Shown: in pieces, positions 44,349-51,561 of the stretch
Layout: each line of letters starts with the position of its first letter
Numbering within the stretch: the first letter of the stretch is position 1
NCBI RefSeq assembly: GCF_029392895.1
Contig: NZ_CP114200.1
Location: 6,826,501 to 6,890,500 of the forward strand
Source: Streptomyces sp. 71268
GTDB taxonomy: Bacteria > Actinomycetota > Actinomycetes > Streptomycetales > Streptomycetaceae
DNA length: 64,000 bases
Direction: 5' to 3'
Translations under genes and position numbers: made by a program
The notes under the pieces: model-generated
The model's input: the letters and a program-made list of their open reading frames with translations, nothing else
Database searches by the model: none
What the model was told of the DNA's origin: nothing

Positions 44349-44660
44349 GTGCGCATGTCCCGTCGCCGAATAGCCGCCCTGGCGATGGCCGCGGCCGGGC
44401 TGGCCCTGTCGCTGACGCCGCCTGCCGGCGCCGCGCCCACCGAGGCGGACTGCCGCACTGCGGTGCGCGGCAGCACCGGTACCGCGACCTGCTTCAACCC
44501 GGACGCGGACGCGGACCACGTCCAACTGCACATCGAATGCCGCCGCTGGTGGGACCCCGACGTCGACGGCCGCCCCGTCGAGCTGGGCCCGACCCAGGGC
44601 GTGACGCTGGCGGACCGCTGCTGGAAGGAAGTCCAGAGCGTGTGGATCACCCACGGCTGA
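44349..44660 (+). CDS. Small secreted four-cysteine protein
   Basis: 103 residues from GTG 44349 (GAGAGG site). Signal peptide with RRR n-region and Ala/Leu core, cleavage near residue 29. The mature part has Cys35, Cys48, Cys64 and Cys91, enough for two disulfides, and no known domain by eye. Streptomyces secrete many such small proteins of unknown role. Confidence 0.78.
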   Translation: MRMSRRRIAALAMAAAGLALSLTPPAGAAPTEADCRTAVRGSTGTATCFNPDADADHVQLHIECRRWWDPDVDGRPVELGPTQGVTLADRCWKEVQSVWITHG

Positions 44661-44850
44661 CGGCCCCCCCCCGCGCTCCCACCTTTCCGGTACGTACCCA
44701 CGCGAGGGCACGGCGCCCCCGAGCCGGGCGTACGCCCCGCCCCCCTGATCCGGCCGGCGCCAGGTGCTGGCTCCCTGGCGCCGGTCGCACCGCTCCTGGC
44801 CGGGCGTTACGGCGCGCGGCGCGGCGGGTGGCCGAGCGGGGGCGCCGGCC

Positions 44851-45525
44851 TCACGCCTCCACGAACCGGCACCCGAAGGGGTGTGCCGAAGCCTCCGCCG
44901 CGGCCCGCTCCTCGTCCCGGTCCCGGATCGCCGTCACCAGCCGCGCGTGGTCCACGTACGCCTCCGGACGCAACCGCTCACCGACGTTGGCCCGCAGGAA
45001 CTCGCGCAGCACCATGCCGAGGTCCGCGTACAACTCGGCCAGCACGTCGTTGTGCGAGGCCGCCACGACCGCCATGTGCAGCGTGCCGTCGGCCTCGACG
45101 AAGCTCGCCGCGTCGCCGGACTCCCAGGCTCGCTCGCGCCGCTCGAGGAGGACGCCGAGCTGGCGCATGTCCGGCTCCGTCCGCCGTCGCGCGGCCAGCC
45201 GGGCCGCCTCCGCCTCCAGGGCGCTGCGCAGCTCCGCGATGTGCTGGGGGTCGGCCCCGGCGAACCTGCGGTTCATCACGCCGGCCAGTTCGCTGGTGGC
45301 CACCACGTATGTCCCCGAGCCCTGCCGGATGTCGAGCAGGCCGTTGTGCGCGAGGGCGCGCACCGCCTCCCGCACCGTGTTGCGCGCCACCCCGAGCTGC
45401 TCGACGAGTTCGGGCTCGGTGGGGATGCGCGAGCCGACCGGCCACTCGCCGGTGGTGATCTGGGCGCGGAGCTGGGCGATCACCTGGTCGGCGAGGGCGG
45501 AACGCCGGGGCGAGGTCAGCGGCAT
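44851..45525 (-). CDS. GntR/FadR family transcriptional regulator
   Basis: 224 residues from ATG 45525 (AGGAG site). N-terminal winged helix (GSRIPTEPELVEQLGVARNT, REAVRALAHNGLLDIRQGSG) and C-terminal FCD ligand domain with repeated helices. The open frame runs to 47607 only as antisense of the MFS gene. It is divergent from the exporter-type gene whose promoter overlaps an inverted repeat, so it is its probable regulator. Confidence 0.92.
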   Translation of the reverse strand: MPLTSPRRSALADQVIAQLRAQITTGEWPVGSRIPTEPELVEQLGVARNTVREAVRALAHNGLLDIRQGSGTYVVATSELAGVMNRRFAGADPQHIAELRSALEAEAARLAARRRTEPDMRQLGVLLERRERAWESGDAASFVEADGTLHMAVVAASHNDVLAELYADLGMVLREFLRANVGERLRPEAYVDHARLVTAIRDRDEERAAAEASAHPFGCRFVEA

Positions 45526-45680
45526 GACTCTCCTGGTCGGGGGCGGCCGAACCCTCCTGGGCGGGGGCGTCCGACGGGCTGGCGAAGCCCCCATTCTGTC
45601 GCCCCGCCGCGGCCCCGCACACGGGGCGGCCGGCCGTGGCGCGCGGAGGGCGGCGAGGAAGCGGCCGCCGAAGTTCGGAG

Positions 45681-45711
45681 TGGACAGGGATTCATCCCAT
45701 GATTCTATGAT
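45681..45711 (+). promoter_or_regulatory. Promoter of the MFS gene, probably leaderless, with embedded operator
   Basis: TGGACA (45681-45686, 5 of 6 to the -35 consensus) and TATGAT (45706-45711) are 19 nt apart. The A of the ATG start (45718) is 7 nt after the -10, where transcription should start. TCATcccATGA (45692-45702) is an inverted repeat between the hexamers, a likely GntR operator. Confidence 0.55.
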
Positions 45712-45717
45712 GGCCGC

Positions 45718-47328
45718 ATGACAGACGACCACCTTGCGGAGGCCGGGCGCACGCCCGCGCGCGACGGCTCCTCGGCGCGGCACGGCCAGGTGCCCGCCAC
45801 GGGCGACCGCACGGCGCGGCGCACGGCAACCGTCGCGCCGCCCGAGCCCGCCGCCGTGCGCGAGAGCGCCGGCGAGGGCGCCAGCGAGGCCGGGGGCGCG
45901 CCGGTCGCCGTCGGCGACCGGCCCACGGCGGCGGCGCTTCCGGGCTCGCCCTGGCAGCGCCGGCTGCTGATCGCCGGGCTGGTCCTGGCCGCGCTCAACC
46001 TGCGGCCCGCGATCACCAGCCTCGGCGCCCTCCTCGAAGAGGTGCGCGACGGCCTCGGGATGAGCGGCACCGTCGCCGGAATGCTCACCTCCATGCCCGC
46101 CCTGTGCTTCGCGGTCTTCGGTCTGACCGCGCCCCGGCTGGCCAGGAGGTGGGGCCAGGAGGCCGTCGTCTGTGCCGGCCTGGTGGCCATCGGCCTCGGC
46201 GTACTGATCCGCCCGTTCGCCGGCGGCACCGTCGGCTTCCTGCTCGCCAGCGCCCTCGCGCTCGCCGGCATAGCCGTCAGCAACATCCTGCTGCCGGTGA
46301 TCGTCAAGCGCCGCTTCCCGGACCGGGTCGGGCCGATGACGGGCGTCTACACCATGGCGCTGGCCCTCGGCACCTCCATCGCCGCGGCCAGCACCGTGCC
46401 CCTGACCGACGCGCTGGGCGGCGACTGGCGCACCGGCCTCGTGCTGTGGACCGTGGTCGCTGCCCTCGCGGTGCTGCCCTGGTTCGTCATCGTCAGGTCC
46501 AGCCGCGCCGCCCGCCCGGCGACGCCGGCGGATCCGGCCGGTGCGGACGGTTCGACTCTTACCGGTGGCTCGGCTGGCTCGCCCGGCCCCGCCGGCCCGG
46601 GCGGCCCGGGCGGTTCTGGCGAGCCCGCGCGGGAGGCCGGGAACGTGCCGGCCGGGCGGGGCCAGTCCGCCGCACCGGGGCAGCCCGCCGCGCGGGGCCG
46701 GTCGTCCGGTGACGGCGACGCCGACGCCGGGCCGCAGGCCACGCCGGGGCGCCGGATCACCCGCAGCCCCACCGCCTGGGCCCTGGCCGTCTTCTTCGGG
46801 CTCCAGGCCACCGGCGCGTACATCACCATGGGCTGGATGCCGCAGATGTTCCGGGACGCCGGCGTCTCCGCGTCCACCGCGGGCGTCCTGCTCGCGGTCA
46901 CCATGGCGCTCGGGGTACCGCTGTCCTTCGTACTGCCGCGGCTCGCGGCCAGGCTGCCCCACCAAGGCGGGTTGGTCGTCGCGCTCGGGGCGTGCGGGCT
47001 GGTCGGGTACGCGGGGCTGTGGAGCGCGCCGGCCGGCGGCGCCTGGGCCTGGGCCGTGCTGCTCGGCCTCTCCAACTGCGCCTTCCCGCTCGCCCTCACC
47101 ATGATCGGCATGCGGGCCCGGAGCAGCTCCGGAGTGGTGCGCCTGTCGGCCTTCGCGCAGAGCACCGGCTACCTGATCTCCATCCCCGGGCCGCTCCTGG
47201 TCGGCGCGCTCTACCAGCACACCGACGGCTGGGACCTGCCGATCGCGCTGATGGGCGGACTGCTGGTGTTGCAGATCGGCGCGGGGGTGCTGGCCGGGCG
47301 CGACCGCATCGTCGAGAACGAGCTCTGA
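45718..47328 (+). CDS. MFS transporter, CynX/NimT (YycB) family
   Basis: 536 residues, 12 membrane helices in two halves. It has the conserved LAALNLRPAITSLGALLEEV near residue 90 and IGMRARSSSGVVRLSAFAQS in the C-terminal half, as in CynX-type permeases (cyanate, nitroimidazole or unknown substrates). A disordered N-terminal 80 residues and a Gly/Pro/Ala-rich central loop (about 265-345) are Streptomyces-style extensions. A tiny membrane ORF follows. Confidence 0.88.
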   Translation: MTDDHLAEAGRTPARDGSSARHGQVPATGDRTARRTATVAPPEPAAVRESAGEGASEAGGAPVAVGDRPTAAALPGSPWQRRLLIAGLVLAALNLRPAITSLGALLEEVRDGLGMSGTVAGMLTSMPALCFAVFGLTAPRLARRWGQEAVVCAGLVAIGLGVLIRPFAGGTVGFLLASALALAGIAVSNILLPVIVKRRFPDRVGPMTGVYTMALALGTSIAAASTVPLTDALGGDWRTGLVLWTVVAALAVLPWFVIVRSSRAARPATPADPAGADGSTLTGGSAGSPGPAGPGGPGGSGEPAREAGNVPAGRGQSAAPGQPAARGRSSGDGDADAGPQATPGRRITRSPTAWALAVFFGLQATGAYITMGWMPQMFRDAGVSASTAGVLLAVTMALGVPLSFVLPRLAARLPHQGGLVVALGACGLVGYAGLWSAPAGGAWAWAVLLGLSNCAFPLALTMIGMRARSSSGVVRLSAFAQSTGYLISIPGPLLVGALYQHTDGWDLPIALMGGLLVLQIGAGVLAGRDRIVENEL

Positions 47329-47370
47329 CCCCGACGCGCCCCGCGAACCGGCAGTGGGACACTGGGCCAC

Positions 47371-47487
47371 ATGTCTGTTCTCGACCCGAACCCCCAGAAC
47401 GGTCAGAAGAAGCTGCTGACCATCCTTGGCGTCATGCTCGGCATCACCGTCGTCATCGGCATCATCGCGACGATCGCCTCGCCCTGA
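47371..47487 (+). CDS. 38-residue transporter-associated membrane peptide (SGM_5486 family)
   Basis: Encodes MSVLDPNPQNGQKKLLTILG then a hydrophobic segment to the end (VIGIIATIASP): a single membrane helix. It lies 42 nt after the CynX-like permease. In Streptomyces a family named after SGM_5486 is annotated in exactly this position. Probably a small accessory of the permease. Too short for most gene callers. Confidence 0.8.
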   Translation: MSVLDPNPQNGQKKLLTILGVMLGITVVIGIIATIASP

Positions 47488-47759
47488 GCCATCCCCCGCC
47501 CCCGCGGGTACCGCCCGCGCCGGGGAGGTGCGCGCGGGGGGCTGGGCCGACCCTCGCGCGTCACGGGCCAGTCCGGCCGGGCGTCGTGGTGGGGCTAGCA
47601 CCACCATCCCCTAGGGGGTCAGGCTCAGGGGCAACTGGGTGGATCACCGGATGGGCGCGAGGGCCGCGCTTTCGTAAGTTCGATGTACACCGCGCACAGC
47701 GGTGGGCGCGGCCGTGGCAGGCGGTCGCGCCGCCCCATCGTTCCCCGGAGGCGATCCCC

Positions 47760-48005
47760 ATGGCAGCCCCTGCGTACAGCCCCGCCGGACGGTCCGACCG
47801 CGCGCGGGCCACCGGCGCCGAGCAGCCGGCCGTGCGGGAGGTGGAGCTTCCCTGGTGGGCCATCGCGCTGCCCGCCGTGGTCTTCGCCGCGCTGCTGCTG
47901 ATGCTCGTCGGCCCCTCCGACGCCCAGGCGGCCGAGGGGAGCACGGGGCACGTGGCGCGGTTCGTGGCCCTCCTGCGGGACTCGATAGTCCAGCTCCTGT
48001 CCTGA
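47760..48005 (+). CDS. Small single-span membrane protein
   Basis: 81 residues from ATG 47760 with a GGAGG site. It has a polar N-terminus, one hydrophobic segment (WWAIALPAVVFAALLLMLVG, about 32-51) and a short C-terminal tail. No motif is known to me. The frame is open far upstream only through the MFS gene. A 6-bp hairpin (GTGGTG/CACCAC, 47586-47604) lies in its upstream gap. Confidence 0.65.
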   Translation: MAAPAYSPAGRSDRARATGAEQPAVREVELPWWAIALPAVVFAALLLMLVGPSDAQAAEGSTGHVARFVALLRDSIVQLLS

Positions 48006-48428
48006 GCCGCCGCCGCGGCCCCGACGGTGGGCCGCCGCCCCGGTCTCAGCTCGGTGTCGCGCCGCGCGCGTGCCACCCGCGCCCTGCGGGCTGCCAGCCT
48101 CCGTGACAACCGGGCCACGTGCCGGGACCCGGCCGCGTGCCGAGATCGGATCGTGCGCCGGAGACCGGGCCTCGCGGGCCCGCGCACCCCCGCGCGAGGA
48201 GCCGCGGAGCGCACGACTCCGCACATCGACGGTGTGCGGTCCCGTTGAACCCGCCCCGCCCCGCCGCCGGGCCGATCCGCCCACGCGAAGCAGCCGGTTC
48301 CGCCCCCGCACCCGCCTCGTACCAGCGCGCATGCCCAGTGACACGGGGTCCCAGGCGCCGTCCCCCGTACCGAGTGCGCGTCCCAACACCCCGCGCCTCA
48401 CGGCGCGTTTCATGCGAAGCTGGACGAC
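48006..48428. other. Gene-free gap
   Basis: GC-rich, about 420 nt, with several shadow frames but none with a ribosome site or recognisable product. Probably the promoter region of the SixA-like gene; I see no clear element. Confidence 0.5.
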
Positions 48429-48947
48429 ATGAGCGTCGATGTTCCCCGCAGGATCGTCATTTTCCGACATGCGAAGGCCGACTGGTCCCAAGAATCCGAT
48501 CATGAGCGCCCCCTCGCGGAGCGTGGCCGCAGGGACGCCCCGGCCGCCGGTCGCTGGCTCGCCTCGGCCGGCATCGCTCCGGAACTTACCCTCTGCTCCA
48601 GCGCGGTTCGTACCCGCGAGACGTGGAAGCTCGCGGTGCACGAGCTGCCGCAGCGCCCCAGGACGGTCTACGAGGACCGGATGTACGAGGCATCGCTCGG
48701 CGAACTCATCGCCCTGGTCAACGAGACCGCCGAGGACGTCAACGAACTCCTGCTCGTGGGCCACAACCCCGGCATGCACGCCCTGGCCGACGCGCTGGCC
48801 GGCGACGCCGAGGGCGACGCCCTGGCGCGGATGAACCGCGCCGGCTTCCCCACCGCGGCCATCGCGGTGCTGACCTTCCAGGGCACGTGGAAGTCGGTCG
48901 AGCACGGCGTGGGCCGACTCACCGCCTACTGGTCGCCGCAGGAGTGA
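48429..48947 (+). CDS. SixA-like histidine phosphatase
   Basis: 172 residues of the histidine phosphatase superfamily: catalytic RHAKADW (His14, RHG-type motif), Arg in SSAVRTRETW, and the second His in VGHNPGM (near 111). Length and motif match SixA, which removes phosphate from histidine in HPt domains (ArcB, PTS-Ntr). No phosphorelay gene is adjacent, so the substrate is unknown. Confidence 0.9.
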   Translation: MSVDVPRRIVIFRHAKADWSQESDHERPLAERGRRDAPAAGRWLASAGIAPELTLCSSAVRTRETWKLAVHELPQRPRTVYEDRMYEASLGELIALVNETAEDVNELLLVGHNPGMHALADALAGDAEGDALARMNRAGFPTAAIAVLTFQGTWKSVEHGVGRLTAYWSPQE

Positions 48948-49176
48948 GGCCACCGCGCCGCCCCGGCGCGGTGCGCGCGCCCAGTCCGGCGCCGCCCACC
49001 ACCTCCGGCCCGCCCTCGCCGGGCCGACCGCCGTGCGGCGCCGCCCACCCCGCCTGAGCGAGCGGCCCTCCGCCGCCGGACCACCGGCCGGCGGCGGGCC
49101 GCAGGCGCCTCGGGCCCCGTACGCGCACCCCGTACGGGACGGGGGCGGGCGAGGCCCGTGAGCGGGGGAGCGGGGG

Positions 49177-50421
49177 TTACGCGTCCTCGGGCGAGTGCGT
49201 CTCCGCGGCCTCGACCTCTTCGCGGGTGATGCCGAGCAGGTACAGGACGGTGTCCAGGAACGGCACGTTGACGGCGGTGTGCGCCGCCTCGCGGACGACC
49301 GGCTTGGCGTTGAAGGCGACGCCGAGCCCCGCCGCGTTCAGCATGTCCAGGTCGTTCGCGCCGTCGCCGATGGCGACGGTCTGCGCCAGCGGCACCCCGG
49401 CCTCGGCGGCGAACCTGCGCAACAGGGCCGCCTTGCCCGCCCGGTCCACGACGTCACCGATCACGCGCCCGGTGAGCTTGCCGTCCACCACCTCAAGGGT
49501 GTTCGCCGCGGCGAAGGCGAGCCCGAGCCGTTCCTTCAGGTCATCGGTGACCTGCGTGAACCCGCCGGAGACCACGCCCACTTGGTAGCCGAGGTGCTTG
49601 AGCGTACGGATCAGGGTCCGCGCCCCGGGCGTGAGGCGCACCTCGGCGCGGACCTTGTCCACCACCGACTCGTCGAGCCCGGCGAGCAGCGCGACCCGCT
49701 CGTGCAGCGACTCCTCGAAGTCCAACTCGCCGCGCATCGCGCGCGCCGTGACCTCGGCGACCTCGGCCTCGCAACCCGCGTGCGCGGCGAAGAGTTCGAT
49801 CACCTCGTCCTGGATGAGCGTCGAGTCGACGTCCATCACCACCAGCCGTTGCGCGCGTCGCTGGAGCCCGGAGGCCACCACGGCGACGTCCACGCCGAGC
49901 GCCGCGCCCTCCAGCGCGAGGGCCGTGCGCAGCGGTTCGGTCTCGGTGCCGGAGACCGCGAACTCCACGGCGGTCACCGGGTACTTGGCGAGTCGGAAGA
50001 TGCGGTCGATGTTGCCGCCGACGCCGGTGATGCGGGCGGCGATGGCCGCGGTCGACTCGGCGGTCAGCGGGTGGCCGAGCACCGTGACGTGTGAGCGCCC
50101 GGTGCCGCGTGGCCGGTTATCGCCGATGCCGGAGATGATCTCGGCCTGGAGGCGCTGCGAGTCGGCCCAGCTGTGCACGGTCGAGCGCAGCTCGCCGGCC
50201 GTGGCGCCCTTCTCGTCGGGCGCCGTGACGAGCGCGCACAGCACTATCCGGCCACGGGTGACGACCTGCTCCAGATCGATCACATCAACGTCGAAGGCGG
50301 CGAGCGTGTCGAAGAGCCCGGCGGTGATGCCGGGGCGGTCCTTGCCGAAGATCTTGACGAGGAGAGTGGGCACGTCGTCGCCGGGAACGGACGTGACGGG
50401 GGTGGTCTGCGGTGTGCTCAT
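49177..50421 (-). CDS. serB: Phosphoserine phosphatase SerB with N-terminal ACT domains
   Basis: 414 residues from ATG 50421 (MSTPQTTPVTSVPGDD); the longer frame to 50877 is unconserved filler. ACT-type domains span about 15-180 (LVKIFGKDRPGITAGLFDTL). The HAD phosphatase core carries the nucleophile DVDSTLIQDE (Asp near 195), and then VVSGGFTQVTDDL and IGDGANDLDMLNAAGLGVAF. Last step of serine synthesis; the ACT domains suggest feedback by serine. Confidence 0.95.
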   Translation of the reverse strand: MSTPQTTPVTSVPGDDVPTLLVKIFGKDRPGITAGLFDTLAAFDVDVIDLEQVVTRGRIVLCALVTAPDEKGATAGELRSTVHSWADSQRLQAEIISGIGDNRPRGTGRSHVTVLGHPLTAESTAAIAARITGVGGNIDRIFRLAKYPVTAVEFAVSGTETEPLRTALALEGAALGVDVAVVASGLQRRAQRLVVMDVDSTLIQDEVIELFAAHAGCEAEVAEVTARAMRGELDFEESLHERVALLAGLDESVVDKVRAEVRLTPGARTLIRTLKHLGYQVGVVSGGFTQVTDDLKERLGLAFAAANTLEVVDGKLTGRVIGDVVDRAGKAALLRRFAAEAGVPLAQTVAIGDGANDLDMLNAAGLGVAFNAKPVVREAAHTAVNVPFLDTVLYLLGITREEVEAAETHSPEDA

Positions 50422-50964
50422 GGTGTTTCCACGGTAGCGGGCCAGGGACATCTGTCGTCCGCCTGTCCGGACCACGGACAGTCGTACGGCCACTGGTCGC
50501 CGGACCGTTACCAGTGCGTGAGGTTCCGTTTCGGTACGGTCTGCCCCCGTCTGCGCGGTGACGTAGACGGCATACGTCAAAGATCGCCCCACCGCTCGCC
50601 GGTCCGACACCCCGCGCTGCGACGCCCGGGGCACGCGTGACGGAGGGGGCGGACCCATGGCCGCTGGCCCGACCCGCGCGGGCGGACCTGGACGCTCCGG
50701 GGTGACGGCGACGGCGACGGTGGCTTCAGCGGCGGCGACGGGCGACGGGCCGCAGGCGGGCGGACGGCGGACGGCGGGCGCCCGGTGGCGAGCGTCGAGC
50801 GTGTGGGCTGGGCGGGTGCCACGCGGGCGCAGGCGGCGCCTGGCGGGGCACGGGCGCCGCACACGTGGCCGGGCCACGGCGTGCGCGGCGTACCGGGGAT
50901 AGCCGGCGGTCGGCGATACGCGGCGGAGCGGGGGATTCGATCAAGCGGGCTCGCGGTCGATATC

Positions 50965-51039
50965 GCCGAAATCGGCAGCGACTCGGAGTTCGCGCGTCGC
51001 GCTCTTTGTCGGCGATTCCGCCGACATCGCCTTCGGCGA
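50965..51039 (+). ncRNA. Cluster of four stem-loops, possible structured RNA
   Basis: Successive inverted repeats: GCCG/CGGC (50965-50976), GCGAC/GTCGC (50978-51000), TGTCGGCG/CGCCGACA with loop ATTC (51007-51026), and TCGCC/GGCGA with loop TTC (51027-51039). The third is a perfect 8-bp stem and the fourth follows with no gap. The strand is not determined; plus is arbitrary. It matches no RNA family I know. Confidence 0.3.
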
Positions 51040-51486
51040 CCGCGCGGAAATCATCACGCGCACCTCACGCATACCTCACACGCCTTACGCGCGTATCACA
51101 CAGCGTCGATCGTGACCGTATCGTTGCCCCGTCGGGCGAGAGCGTGATCGCGTCGGCGGGGAACGCCGCTGACGCGAGGCGATGTCCGTCCGACGTGCAT
51201 GCCGGCGTGCTCCCTGGCCGGCACCGGAAGGTCGGCCCCGCGTGGTCGCGGCCGGGTGCCGTGGGCCGCGCCCGGCCCGCCCGCTGCCTGCCACTCGGCG
51301 CTCGGCGCCCGGCCGGGCCCGCGCGGCAACGGTCGGGCCGGGTCCGCCAATTGCCCGGATACGTATGGTCCGTACGCATCCATGGGTGCTTATTCCTCTC
51401 CGGGGGCCTTTCTCCGTACCGAGCGTCACCCGTTACAGGGCCGTGGCAAGGCCCGACTTTCCGTTGGGGGACCGAGCCTGAAATAG

Positions 51487-51515
51487 TTCCTCACGATGTT
51501 CGCCATCCCTAGACT
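51487..51515 (+). promoter_or_regulatory. Candidate promoter of the FHA-ABC gene
   Basis: TTCCTC (51487-51492) and TAGACT (51510-51515) with a 17-nt spacer. The -10 is good, the -35 weak. The distance from the -10 to the GTG start is about 46 nt. Confidence 0.4.
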
Positions 51516-51561
51516 CCCTGTCGCAGGGGGTAACTCGGGGGACAAGTAATTGGGGCATGGA

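Larger units (their letters stand above)
50422..51561. other. 1.14-kb gene-free region between serB and the FHA-ABC gene
   Basis: The largest gap in the window. Frames at 50657-50902, 50785-51147 and on the minus strand at 51065-51429 are Arg-rich shadows without ribosome sites. About 50900-51150 is lower in GC and carries four consecutive stem-loops (separate entry). Promoter-like hexamers for the FHA-ABC gene lie at its right end. It may hold an untranslated RNA. Confidence 0.6.

Noticed and set aside
50785-51147. 120-residue frame in the serB/FHA-ABC gap
   Set aside because: Arg/His-rich composition, no ribosome site and no recognisable fold; consistent with a shadow frame.
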